Source: a virus
Direction: 5' to 3' (one strand)
DNA length: 23,549 bases
IMG/VR virus record: IMGVR_UViG_3300037189_012472
Coordinates: 1 to 23,549 of that record
This document shows, in pieces, positions 13,043 through 20,217 of this stretch (the first letter of the stretch is position 1; each line of letters begins with the position of its first letter). The position numbers and the translations under genes are program-made. The notes under the pieces were generated by a model that was not told the origin of the DNA, ran no database searches, and was given only the letters and a program-made list of their open reading frames with translations.

Positions 13043-13726
13043 TTATCCTTCGAGTGCCGTTAGTGCTTCGGGGCTCATGTGTAGGATTGTCAGTTGTTTA
13101 TCGCCTGCAATCCAATCGTGGATAAAATACTTATCCTGTTTGATGATTCCGATTGCCCATTCGAGGGAAGCAGGATCGACGCCGACCCAAGTTTTGTGTG
13201 TATCTTTTGCCGCGCTGGAAAAGAACTCTTGAACTTCCTCGCGAAATTGGAAGGCATCGAATCCGGTCTCGCCTTCGCGGGGCACTTCGGTTAGGCCCTC
13301 GAAGAAGTTATCGAGATTCTTATCTTCAAGTTCGCGGAGTGAGAAGGTTATTAGATTGCGGGTGCGCTTGATAACGAACAATTCTACATTGTCCCGGATG
13401 GCATTCCAATCCTCGTCGGCCATTGCATAGTTCCACTTCTCTACGACGCCGCCGTCGAGAAGCCACTGGCGACCCTGCGTGAATTGCGCGAGGACGGTGC
13501 GCGAATCATAGGGCGATCGGATGAGAGATTTTTGCAGGGTCTTAGACGGCACGGCGAGAAGCTTCTCGATCATGCGGTAGACTTGTGTGCCCCATGTCTT
13601 CTGATAGTAAGGATAACCGGGCTTGCGCGGGTTAGCTTCGAGACCGCCGCCGGGCTTGAGAATGTGGTCGGCCGCAGCCAACGCCTCACGAGCATCTAGC
13701 TTAGGTTTATGCGGTTGCAGATTCAT
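13043..13726 (-). CDS. Hypothetical protein, 227 aa
   Basis: Begins [28 protein letters not shown] and overlaps the end of the sigma54-activator gene by 20 bases. It is mixed alpha/beta, with GRQWLLDGGVVEKWNYAMADEDWNAIRDNVELFVIKRTRN in the middle and a C-terminal WVGVDPASLEWAIGII segment. No Walker, nuclease or zinc motif seen. It is tightly linked to the AAA+ activator and is a candidate partner or regulator of it, but function is unknown. Confidence 0.6.
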   Translation of the reverse strand: MNLQPHKPKLDAREALAAADHILKPGGGLEANPRKPGYPYYQKTWGTQVYRMIEKLLAVPSKTLQKSLIRSPYDSRTVLAQFTQGRQWLLDGGVVEKWNYAMADEDWNAIRDNVELFVIKRTRNLITFSLRELEDKNLDNFFEGLTEVPREGETGFDAFQFREEVQEFFSSAAKDTHKTWVGVDPASLEWAIGIIKQDKYFIHDWIAGDKQLTILHMSPEALTALEG

Positions 13727-14570
13727 AACGCGGAAGTTTTAGTTTCTGGATTTCACGGCGCAATAGGATGTTATAGAGTGCACGAACATTACCGAGCATC
13801 ACATCTTCGGGCGGAATATATTCATCGGGTTCGAGAGGGGTCCATCGCTCGTCTTTGATGATGCGATCGGCGAGGTATCGAATCTCGCCGGGGCCACGCT
13901 CTTGAAGCGAGTAGGTTTGAAGAGACAGTTGATTGATGCGGAAGTATAGATCCTCACGGAATGTGCCCGCTTGAACCATGGCGAGCAAGTTCCGATTGGT
14001 GGCGAATACAAAGCGACATCCAATGGGAATAGAGTCGACGGCCCCGACGGGCAGCACTCGCTTCTCTTGAATGACCCGCAAAAGTTTGGCTTGTTGCGAG
14101 AGTGGCAACTCGCCGATCTCGTCGAGGAATGCGACCCGCTTGCCCACGCTGCGCAAGAATCCCGGGGCGCCTTTGGCCAGCGCGCCCGTGAATGCACCCG
14201 GCGCATATCCGAATAGCTGCGACTCGAACAGGGTATCTGTCAAGCCGGCCATGTTGATTGAACTATACTTAGGGATAAACTCACTCATGTCGTCGTAGGC
14301 GACAATGCCTGCTAGCAACTCTTTGCCCGTGCCGCTTGGGCCATGAATGAGGAGATTGTAGCGGGCGAATTCTTTGTTGAGCCGAATCGCCTGCCGCACG
14401 GTCTCGCGGGTAGGTTCGTGTTGTGTAGGATAAATGTACCAAGCCCAATCATTAACCCGCCGGATACGATGCTTATCAATTTCGTAATCCTCCTCAATCT
14501 GTCGGAGGATTTGCTCTTGAAATCCCTGCCGCAATTGCGGGTGCTTTGACGGATCTATGTTGAGATTCAT
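13707..14570 (-). CDS. sigma54-dependent activator AAA+ domain protein without HTH
   Basis: A 287-aa AAA+ protein of the NtrC/PspF class. Walker A is GPSGTGKE (77-84). The diagnostic sigma54-contact loop GAFTGA is intact at 125-130 in [11 protein letters not shown]. Walker B is VAFLDE (146-151), sensor I ATN (190-192), putative arginine fingers R205 and R211 in FREDLYFRI, and sensor II GNVR (260-263). In this class ATP hydrolysis drives remodelling of closed sigma54-RNA polymerase complexes. It has only ~60 N-terminal residues before the core and ends 24 residues after GNVR, so no Fis-type DNA-binding domain and no receiver domain. ATG overlaps the helicase stop (ATGA). It could act from solution, or with another DNA-binding protein; a non-transcriptional AAA+ role cannot be ruled out. 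Confidence 0.85.
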   Translation of the reverse strand: MNLNIDPSKHPQLRQGFQEQILRQIEEDYEIDKHRIRRVNDWAWYIYPTQHEPTRETVRQAIRLNKEFARYNLLIHGPSGTGKELLAGIVAYDDMSEFIPKYSSINMAGLTDTLFESQLFGYAPGAFTGALAKGAPGFLRSVGKRVAFLDEIGELPLSQQAKLLRVIQEKRVLPVGAVDSIPIGCRFVFATNRNLLAMVQAGTFREDLYFRINQLSLQTYSLQERGPGEIRYLADRIIKDERWTPLEPDEYIPPEDVMLGNVRALYNILLRREIQKLKLPRYESATA

Positions 14571-16735
14571 TTTTCACCTTCCTCTTCGTCATCGTCGTCT
14601 TCTTCTACTTCGATAATGCCCGTCGATTCCGAGCCCTTCAATTCATCTTCCGTAAGTTTGCGGCCGGCTTCCCGCTTGCGCACCGCACGTTCGAGTTCCG
14701 AGGCGAGGTCAATGTTAGATGAGCCGATGGCATCAATGGATTTAAGCTTCGAGGCCAGCTTCGGGGCCATATGATCCGAGAGCAACGTGTGCATAGGAAT
14801 GTAGATTTCTTGCACAGTGTCGGTGATAGTGCTGACTCGAACGCATCGGCCAAGCGCTTGCGCAAACTCTTCGGCCCAGTATGTCATGGTGGACATAACC
14901 CAGCGGGGCCGACAATGCACATAGCGATGATCGAGTGAGATGCCAGTGCCGCCGCTCGATAGGGTATAGACACAGAACTCTGTGCCGCCCTCGATGAATG
15001 CCTTGACATTTTCGTGGCGCTCTTCCTGAGATTGATTGTGGAGCTTAAGCTCTCGCAACTTGATGTTGCGTTGAGCGAATGCATCCTTGGTCATCTCGCG
15101 GAACAGCCGCTCGCTGGTGTACTTCACGCCCTTGTTGAAAGCGCGGAGTTCGGCCGGATCAATACCCAACTCGTCAGCGGTGGGTCGCCGCGTGGCGTCG
15201 GGGTTGTCGAGAATCCACTTGCCAATCATGCCGCCCACCTCGCTGGCGCGTTGGGTAGGAAGGAGATCTTCCTCGCGGATTTCTTTTTGTCCACCCCAAA
15301 TCAAACTGATCTTGCTGCGGGTATAGCCGAGCGACTTGAAGTATGCAGACTCCGAGAGCTTGAGCACATACTCCTTCAAGGTCTCGGTGAAACGAATAGC
15401 TAGCACAGGTGCATAGCCTTGCTTGTGAAGCTCGATAGCGTCGGCTACCCATTGATCTACTGTGGCAAGTTCGGCCGCCCGTGCCATCACCATGAAGGCC
15501 ACCATGACTTGGCCTTGCGGATCTACGCTGCGCCCGGTGGCCTCAAGCGCCTTGGTGTAATTGGACATGGCATTAACGACCATGCTCCAATTCGTGGGGT
15601 CAGTGATCTCAAAGAGCTTGACGCGATTAAGCGCCTTAACTTTCTGCGGATCATTGGGCGGCCGAATAAAGCGGTCGCCGATGGCCGCACTCCAACGCTC
15701 CAATGCCGCGCTATTGGGCTTGGTTAGCGGGATCTTACTACCTTCGTTGAGGGCGCGTGCGAACTCGGGGAACAACTCGCGATTGACGACACGGCCGCCA
15801 TACTCAATCTTCATGGCGAGTGTCATGAACATTGTGTCTTGAAGGGTTACTGCGGGCGTGGCCGAAGTGAACACCCACTTGATGCCGGGAATGTCGATGA
15901 AGGATGCGAGATACTTTGTGCGCTTAGCTTTCTCCTTCTTGAGTTCTTGGCACTCGTCGACAATGATTGCTCGCGGGGCGCATTCGTTGGGCAATCCGAA
16001 GCGGATGATGTTAGACTTCTGCCCGAATACCTCGACGGTATCCTTGCGGAAGAATGCCGCGTTCTTCTTGGACATGAGTTCGTTATAGCTCATGACATCG
16101 ACGGCCATTCCTATGTCCTTCAAGCCGAGCCGCTTGCAGGTGTCGCGAAACTCCAGCACCACGCTGCGCTTGGTGATGATAAGGATGGGCGGAAAGATAG
16201 CCATGAAGTTCATGAACTCCGAGGGCTTGTGTTTCTGGAGCCACAATGCGAGACCGGCCGCAATCCAACTCTTGCCCTTACCGGTGCCCAGTGGCACAAG
16301 TGCACCATCAAGATTCTGGTTGAACAGAACATCGAGCAGGGCGGCAATAGCCTTCTTTTGCTGAGGCTTAAATTCCATTCCGCCGGGCAGCGGAATGTCG
16401 ATGGTGGAATAAGTGCGTCGTTCGCGAGCGTCTCGCTCTTCGGCAATGCGCACTTGTTCTTTGCGGGCTCGATCGGGCGCGTTGCGAATCCAGTATTCGA
16501 CAACCTGCGACAAGATTTCGAGGTTGATGGCGCGGGCACGAGCGGCCTCAGGAATCTCGATGCCTAGTTCTCGTTGGACGTGTTCCCACGTGGAGACTGT
16601 GCCATACTTGAAGGCATTGAGAAGTTTGGTGCCGGCCGCTCGGGCGCTTGTGAGCGCGGTGGCCTCAAGCTTCTCGGCCGGCGATAGTTCGCGCCGGGCC
16701 TTCGGCGCCACGGGTGCAATAGATGATAGGTTCAT
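14567..16735 (-). CDS. SF2 DNA helicase
   Basis: A 722-aa superfamily 2 helicase. Motif I is LGTGKGKSW (149-157), motif II is VDECQ (259-263, a DECQ variant of DEAH), motif III SATP (291-294), motif V SSGGTGISL (593-601) and motif VI QALGRCVR (626-633, with arginine finger). About 120 residues precede the core (charged helices, RNAPDRARKEQVRIAEERDARE) and a very acidic tail ([14 protein letters not shown]) ends the protein. The domain layout resembles SNF2/RAD-type phage helicases such as T4 UvsW or branch-migration enzymes. It likely unwinds or remodels recombination and replication intermediates. ATG overlaps the upstream stop (ATGA), and its own TGA overlaps the activator gene start. Confidence 0.88.
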   Translation of the reverse strand: MNLSSIAPVAPKARRELSPAEKLEATALTSARAAGTKLLNAFKYGTVSTWEHVQRELGIEIPEAARARAINLEILSQVVEYWIRNAPDRARKEQVRIAEERDARERRTYSTIDIPLPGGMEFKPQQKKAIAALLDVLFNQNLDGALVPLGTGKGKSWIAAGLALWLQKHKPSEFMNFMAIFPPILIITKRSVVLEFRDTCKRLGLKDIGMAVDVMSYNELMSKKNAAFFRKDTVEVFGQKSNIIRFGLPNECAPRAIIVDECQELKKEKAKRTKYLASFIDIPGIKWVFTSATPAVTLQDTMFMTLAMKIEYGGRVVNRELFPEFARALNEGSKIPLTKPNSAALERWSAAIGDRFIRPPNDPQKVKALNRVKLFEITDPTNWSMVVNAMSNYTKALEATGRSVDPQGQVMVAFMVMARAAELATVDQWVADAIELHKQGYAPVLAIRFTETLKEYVLKLSESAYFKSLGYTRSKISLIWGGQKEIREEDLLPTQRASEVGGMIGKWILDNPDATRRPTADELGIDPAELRAFNKGVKYTSERLFREMTKDAFAQRNIKLRELKLHNQSQEERHENVKAFIEGGTEFCVYTLSSGGTGISLDHRYVHCRPRWVMSTMTYWAEEFAQALGRCVRVSTITDTVQEIYIPMHTLLSDHMAPKLASKLKSIDAIGSSNIDLASELERAVRKREAGRKLTEDELKGSESTGIIEVEEDDDDEEEGEK

Positions 16736-17040
16736 TCGGCGGGTGCAACAATGTCTAGGATTTCTTGGACGCTCTTGAATCCGTAGGCGCTGGGTGTCAA
16801 TGTAAGTTGACGCACGTAGGTGTCAAGGGCGAGCGATTCAGGAAGCGGTTGCTTGCTGAGATTTTCGAGGTGTCGTTGGAGGATGGAGTTCTGCTTGAGG
16901 ATAGGTTCGAGCTTGCGAGTGTTTGCGGCCAGCTTATCTTCGACGGTCATGCGGAGTTTGACCCGGCGGCTGATGGCTTGGTTGCGTGCCTTAACCATTT
17001 TGCGGAGGCGAAGTGTAGACTGCTTGAGCGTTGGATTCAT
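16732..17040 (-). CDS. Hypothetical basic helical protein, 102 aa
   Basis: From ATG 17038-17040 (MNPTLKQSTLRLRKMVKARNQAISRRVKLRM) to TGA 16732-16734, which overlaps the helicase ATG. The N-terminal half is strongly basic, and the rest is helical with heptad-like LEPILKQNSILQRHLENL. Another start, ATG 16996-16998, would reduce overlap with the upstream gene from 50 to 8 bases; neither has a clear ribosome site. No family recognised. Coupling suggests a helicase partner or loader, by position only. Confidence 0.55.
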   Translation of the reverse strand: MNPTLKQSTLRLRKMVKARNQAISRRVKLRMTVEDKLAANTRKLEPILKQNSILQRHLENLSKQPLPESLALDTYVRQLTLTPSAYGFKSVQEILDIVAPAE

Positions 17041-17599
17041 AGATGTTACGGTGGTCGATTTCTTTGATGATTTGTTCGATGGGAAAATAGATGATGATGT
17101 TGGTGGCATGATCGGCAGCGAAGGCGCCGCGAAGAGTGTCGATTAGATGTTGGGATTTTTCGCGGTATGTTTCCTCGCCGCGGGATGTAATAGATTTGGC
17201 AAGCGCTTCGGCTTTGTCGCGCGGAAAGATTGCAGAGCGCACAAGTTCGTGTGCGATGCGGTGAATGCGGAGTTCATGGGCGCGAGCGATAAGGTGACTG
17301 ACGTCGCGCTGGAGGAACTCTTCGCGCAGGGTGCGGCGGCGCTCGACGGAGTGTTCCCACTCGGTCTTCTCCCAGAGGACGCAGTAATGAAGGCCGTCCT
17401 CGTTGATTGTTTGGAGGAAGAACAGATCGGTGGTAATGATGGGGCGCAATAGCTCTGCGGTTTCGAGGGATATTACGCGGGCTATTGCGAGGTTGTTGCC
17501 GTAGGTGCGGCGGATAAAGTGCGACTTGAAGTCGTCGAGTGTAACGTCGCAGCTTGGAAAGAGCAGACTATAAAGTATCGAAGGTGTAATGGTGGACAT
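16991..17599 (-). CDS. Hypothetical protein, 202 aa
   Basis: I chose ATG 17597-17599 (MSTITPSILYSLLFPSCDVTLDDFKSHF); the frame runs open a further 124 codons upstream but over a GC-rich hairpin and the 110-aa gene, with low-complexity sequence, so the longer version is not credible. The protein is mostly helical and basic, with EKTEWEHSVERRRTLREEFLQRDVSHLI and IARAHELRIHRIAHELV; near the end NIIIYFPIEQIIKEID. No family recognised. No Shine-Dalgarno is visible; it may be read from a long structured leader. Confidence 0.55.
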   Translation of the reverse strand: MSTITPSILYSLLFPSCDVTLDDFKSHFIRRTYGNNLAIARVISLETAELLRPIITTDLFFLQTINEDGLHYCVLWEKTEWEHSVERRRTLREEFLQRDVSHLIARAHELRIHRIAHELVRSAIFPRDKAEALAKSITSRGEETYREKSQHLIDTLRGAFAADHATNIIIYFPIEQIIKEIDHRNIYESNAQAVYTSPPQNG

Positions 17600-17638
17600 T
17601 GTGAAGAGGATACAATGGTGCGTAGATACTTGGGTTCT

Positions 17639-17657
17639 GCCGCCGGGGTCCGGCGGC
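17639..17657. other. GC-rich perfect hairpin between two minus-strand genes
   Basis: GCCGCCGG (17639-17646) pairs with CCGGCGGC (17650-17657), loop of three, within the 82-base gap between the 110-aa stop (17682) and the 202-aa start (17599). No T-run follows on either strand, so it is more likely an mRNA-stabilising or processing structure than a terminator. Confidence 0.5.
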
Positions 17658-17681
17658 GGGTACGCCAAGGGCCCGCAAAAA

Positions 17682-18014
17682 TTAGGCGATCGAAGGCTCG
17701 ACGAGAGACTTGCCGATTTGCTGATCGGTATCGTTGGCGAATTGCACGAAGCGTTCAAGATCCTTTGCGAATCCATTGATCGTGCGCACCTTAGCATCGG
17801 CTTCGGCGCGAGATGCCATGCCAATGATAGCGCCCACGCGAAGATCGGGGCGCTTAATACGGAATCCGTTGATGGCCGCGATAGGACTACGGGCATCGGC
17901 GGCTTGCGGGATGTTGTTACTATCCATGAATACAACAACCCAATGTTTATACATGCCACCAGTGATGACATTGGTTTGATGTTGCATATTAACTACGTCT
18001 TGAACAGTTTTCAT
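17682..18014 (-). CDS. Hypothetical protein, 110 aa
   Basis: Begins MKTVQDVVNMQHQTNVITGGMYKHWVVVFMDSNNIPQAADARSP and has a beta-strand then helix pattern (GFRIKRPDLRVGAIIGMASRAEADAKVRTINGFAKDLERF). First gene of the long operon that holds the helicase and activator. Its leader from the predicted start near 18112 is about 98 bases and includes a CGGGCC/GGCCCG hairpin (18074-18079 with 18085-18090). No family recognised. Confidence 0.55.
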   Translation of the reverse strand: MKTVQDVVNMQHQTNVITGGMYKHWVVVFMDSNNIPQAADARSPIAAINGFRIKRPDLRVGAIIGMASRAEADAKVRTINGFAKDLERFVQFANDTDQQIGKSLVEPSIA

Positions 18015-18122
18015 TTTGCAGAATGTTCAGAGGTTGTTGTTAGATTCGATGGGCACACCTACCAGCGTACCCGCGGGCCGACCCGGCCCGTGAATCCAAC
18101 GACCGATGAACACCAACCTAGC

Positions 18123-18138
18123 CGCATAACTTGTGCCA
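18123..18138 (-). promoter_or_regulatory. sigma54-like (-24/-12) promoter for the helicase/activator operon
   Basis: Minus strand TGGCACAAGTTATGCG: a full TGGCAC at -24, GC exactly 10 bases after GG, A for T before TGC. It follows directly after a strong terminator and before the 110-aa gene, with nothing else in the 190-base gap 18015-18204 apart from the terminator and a small leader hairpin. Predicted start near 18112. Confidence 0.5.
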
Positions 18139-18140
18139 CT

Positions 18141-18183
18141 AAAAAACAAAGGACCCTGTCAGCGCCGCAGCCAACAGGGTCCT
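18141..18183 (-). terminator. Strong rho-independent terminator after the 215-aa gene
   Basis: On the minus strand AGGACCCTGT (from 18183 down to 18174) pairs with ACAGGGTCCT (18159 down to 18150), 14-base loop, followed by TTGTTTTTT. It ends the tRNA/215-aa transcript just before the sigma54-like site at 18123-18138. Confidence 0.9.
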
Positions 18184-18204
18184 CTTTATGCCGGACTACT
18201 TAAC

Positions 18205-18852
18205 TTACTTCTTGACGTCGCCCTTCTTGGCCTCGCGCTTGGCCTTGGTTTCGGTGATCTCCCGCAGCTTCGCCGTGAAGCTGATGACCGACGACACCAA
18301 GTTATCGCGGCGGGCCACAGCGGCCTCGCGATCGGGAACCCCGAGCGACTTGGCCACGTCGTCCGACCACTCGCCTTCGAGGGCCATGTACAACTGACCG
18401 AGATCCGCCCGCAGATTCCGCAGCTTGTCCGTGACAGACTTCTCAGTCTCGCGATCCTTGCTCACGCCGTAGATGAAGCTACCGAAATACTCGGCAACCT
18501 GTCCCTTCGTGAGATATGCCTCGTGCGCATCCTCGCTGCGGTCCGCGATGAACTCCGAGACTTCGTCGGCCAGCAGCGTGGACTGCCGCTTGACTTCGGT
18601 CTCCGTGCCATCCGGCGCCTTGACCTTGTCAGTGTGCTCGGTGACAACCTGCGACTTGGCGGTCGCAAGCGCCGTGGCGAACGCGAGCGCATCGACCTTC
18701 AAGACGGGCGACTTGAAGGTGACCGTGCGGGCCGCCGACTTTGCGGTCTTGCGCACCTCGCGGATGCTGTCGGCGAACACAGGATTCTTGGCTTCGTCGG
18801 CAGCAAACACGGCACCGGCGAACGAGGTGATAACTTCGATGTTGTGATTCAT
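18205..18852 (-). CDS. Hypothetical protein, 215 aa, codon bias of high expression
   Basis: Begins MNHNIEVITSFAGAVFAADEAKNPVFADSIREVRKTAKSA and ends with a basic tail (KLREITETKAKREAKKGDVKK). Helical, Ala/Lys/Glu-rich, with no motif recognised. Codons are strongly C-ending (ATC, ACC, GCC, TTC, GTC) compared with nearby genes, like the SSB-like gene. It is a single-gene unit bounded by the tRNA-Gln gene upstream and a strong terminator downstream. An abundant DNA-binding or structural protein would fit, but this is inference. No good Shine-Dalgarno precedes the ATG at 18850-18852. Confidence 0.65.
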   Translation of the reverse strand: MNHNIEVITSFAGAVFAADEAKNPVFADSIREVRKTAKSAARTVTFKSPVLKVDALAFATALATAKSQVVTEHTDKVKAPDGTETEVKRQSTLLADEVSEFIADRSEDAHEAYLTKGQVAEYFGSFIYGVSKDRETEKSVTDKLRNLRADLGQLYMALEGEWSDDVAKSLGVPDREAAVARRDNLVSSVISFTAKLREITETKAKREAKKGDVKK

Positions 18853-18877
18853 AATGATTGTGACTACTAACTAACTT

Positions 18878-18930
18878 GATTGAACTTAAGTTGCTCTAGC
18901 TTGAGGGCTTGAGTTTCGCAGCGTTCAATC
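18878..18930 (-). other. Inverted repeat in leader of the 215-aa gene
   Basis: GATTGAAC (18878-18885) pairs with GTTCAATC (18923-18930), within the 95 bases between tRNA-Gln and the 215-aa start. Inside are a 10-bp palindrome AACTTAAGTT (18883-18892) that competes with the outer stem and a CTTGAG direct repeat. It may control translation or RNA processing after the tRNA. Confidence 0.4.
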
Positions 18931-18947
18931 GGGAGCTGCTGAAAATT

Positions 18948-19023
18948 TGGAGGATCCGGCGGGACTTGAACCCGCAATGACCAGAGTCAAAGTCTGGTGT
19001 GTCTACCATTCCACCACGGATCT
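18948..19023 (-). tRNA. tRNA-Gln (anticodon UUG) with encoded CCA
   Basis: Cloverleaf seen on the minus strand: acceptor AGATCCG with CGGATCC, a D arm with GG in the loop, anticodon stem CCAGA/TCTGG with loop CTTTGAC (anticodon TTG at positions 34-36), TCATT variable loop, T arm GCGGG-TTCAAGT-CCCGC, discriminator T and encoded CCA. It reads CAA codons. The first acceptor pair is A1-C72 by my alignment, a mismatch; bacterial tRNA-Gln normally has a weak U1-A72. Phage tRNAs commonly serve codons rarer in the host. Confidence 0.9.
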
Positions 19024-19028
19024 GTTAC

Positions 19029-19110
19029 CTGTCCGCCAACACACTGACGTCGTTGTGCTTCATGTATTGTGCGCAATCGAGAGACGACAAAAATCAATTG
19101 CTGCGGACAG
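19029..19110 (-). other. 82-base tRNA-sized structured element before tRNA-Gln
   Basis: CTGTCCGC (19029-19036) pairs perfectly with GCGGACAG (19103-19110), closing 66 bases that contain a further GCAAT/ATTGC pairing. It ends five bases from the 5' end of the tRNA. Size and closed ends resemble a tRNA, but there is no T loop and no clear anticodon arm. Together with two hairpins at 19118-19154 it fills the leader between the sigma54-like site and tRNA-Gln. It might be a decayed tRNA, a small RNA or a processing signal. Confidence 0.4.
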
Positions 19111-19170
19111 AAAAGTTGGTGCCGGTTACGCATCCGGCGACACGCTTCGGTGTCCGACTATCCACTAGAT

Positions 19171-19186
19171 AGCTACGGCTGTGCCA
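19171..19186 (-). promoter_or_regulatory. sigma54-like (-24/-12) promoter for the tRNA/215-aa unit
   Basis: Minus strand TGGCACAGCCGTAGCT: TGGCAC, GC after 10 bases, and a final T, one departure from TGGCACR-N4-TTGCW. It sits right after the stop of the 130-aa gene (19188) and upstream of the structured leader, tRNA-Gln and 215-aa gene. Predicted start near 19160, followed by a hairpin (19139-19143 with 19150-19154). Same TGGCAYA-N4-TAGCT form as the 9710-9725 site. Confidence 0.5.
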
Positions 19187-19187
19187 A

Positions 19188-19580
19188 CTACTTTCCCGCA
19201 ATCAACTTTCCATCTTTGTCATAGAGGCTATATCCCTTATCTGGATCATTGAGCATATCCCACGTTACACAATAACCTTGGCCCATGTAATACCAAATTC
19301 CACGATCGGCCACCGAGATAACTGCGGCCCACGTCGAATCTTTCCACGTATTCTTTTTGAGATATGAACCGGGCGGCACATTAGACGGCCCGAATTGTGG
19401 AGTCGGCTTGGGGCGCCAGATAATAAATGAATCACTGATGTCCGGCATCGAGGCGCTTGTGTAAGCTTTCCATGGTGTTTCAGGCATTTCATGGTGTGGT
19501 CTTGATTGAATAATCTTTCCAGCCTCCCACAATTCGAGGATGTACTTGAACTTCTGATAGTGTTTTTGTTCGGCGGTCAT
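19188..19580 (-). CDS. Hypothetical protein, 130 aa
   Basis: Begins MTAEQKHYQKFKYILELWEAGKIIQSRPHHEM, then WKAYTSASMPDISDSFIIWRPKPTPQFGP and Trp/Tyr-rich short strands (DRGIWYYMGQGYCVTWDML). This Trp-rich pattern with 'W..y' and 'RPKP' is common in small phage accessory proteins; no function known. ATG is two bases after the 92-aa stop. Last gene of the accessory block before the sigma54-like site. Confidence 0.6.
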   Translation of the reverse strand: MTAEQKHYQKFKYILELWEAGKIIQSRPHHEMPETPWKAYTSASMPDISDSFIIWRPKPTPQFGPSNVPPGSYLKKNTWKDSTWAAVISVADRGIWYYMGQGYCVTWDMLNDPDKGYSLYDKDGKLIAGK

Positions 19581-19582
19581 AA

Positions 19583-19861
19583 TTAGTTGAGTAATTTTAC
19601 GGTGTTATTCTTGCGCCATTCGAGATGCGGATGATTTGGTTTGTGAATACGATAACTTACTTTGTCAGATTTTGAAACCGTTACTCCATCTTTTTCTGCA
19701 CGATCAACAAAATAATATTTGATGTAGCCATCTTGATATTCAAGGATGCACACATCAAGGCTATTAAATGGGTCATCATGTTCGAATCCCCACACCTCGC
19801 CGGGTTGAGGATACTTGGGTATGAACTTGTTGCGTAGATAGGTTAGGAATTTATTGATCAT
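19583..19861 (-). CDS. Hypothetical protein, 92 aa
   Basis: Begins MINKFLTYLRNKFIPKYPQPGEVWGFEHDDPFN. The segment PGEVWGFEHDDPFNSLDVCILEYQDGYIKYYFVD looks like a small SH3-like or beta-barrel phage family of unknown function, preceded by a basic amphipathic helix. No catalytic motif. Confidence 0.6.
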   Translation of the reverse strand: MINKFLTYLRNKFIPKYPQPGEVWGFEHDDPFNSLDVCILEYQDGYIKYYFVDRAEKDGVTVSKSDKVSYRIHKPNHPHLEWRKNNTVKLLN

Positions 19862-19879
19862 AAAGGTTAATCAAGTTAA

Positions 19880-20215
19880 TTATGTGCCTGCGTTGCCTGT
19901 CATGCGTTTGCACGCTATTGAAGTTCGAAACGTCGGAATTGATTGCATAAAATCGACTTCTTTGCACGGATCAGCGTCACGACAGCCTTCCCTGTATGCA
20001 TCCTCTAGCCACACCGCCGGGACGAGACGGTGCCAATAACCCTTTAGATTTATGATAGGGAACCAATCAGCATAAAGCCAGATGTACAAACACCCCTCAC
20101 GTTCGACAAGATGACACGGATAACAACCTGAGCCATCTATTGAACGTAAATACCAACCCGGATTCGTGGGCAACTCGTCAGTGAAGACGAGGTTGTTGAT
20201 GGTGATTGATTTCAT
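19880..20215 (-). CDS. Hypothetical protein, 111 aa
   Basis: Begins MKSITINNLVFTDELPTNPGWYLRSIDGSGCYPCHLVER. The PGWYLR motif followed by alternating strands and Trp residues (WLYADWFPI) is seen in many small phage proteins without known function. ATG two bases after the 56-aa stop. Confidence 0.6.
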   Translation of the reverse strand: MKSITINNLVFTDELPTNPGWYLRSIDGSGCYPCHLVEREGCLYIWLYADWFPIINLKGYWHRLVPAVWLEDAYREGCRDADPCKEVDFMQSIPTFRTSIACKRMTGNAGT

Positions 20216-20217
20216 AG

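Noticed and set aside
15839-16567. 242-aa plus-strand frame
   Set aside because: It lies fully over the SF2 helicase, whose motifs are clear; the antisense frame shows no domain and is a by-product of its codon pattern.
17653-17667. TGGC-N-GC spacing match near the GC-rich hairpin
   Set aside because: Only the GG/GC spacing fits; TGGCG and CCGCC depart from the consensus, and the region is very GC-rich, so chance is likely.
17600-17971. N-terminal extension of the 202-aa gene to 326 aa
   Set aside because: The extension runs over the GC-rich hairpin and the whole 110-aa gene and is low in protein character.
18133-18870. 245-aa plus-strand frame
   Set aside because: It covers the strong terminator and the 215-aa gene in reverse; the minus-strand gene has coherent codon bias, so this is a shadow.
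19029-19110. A second tRNA
   Set aside because: The ends pair, but no T loop (TTC-A) or anticodon arm can be drawn.
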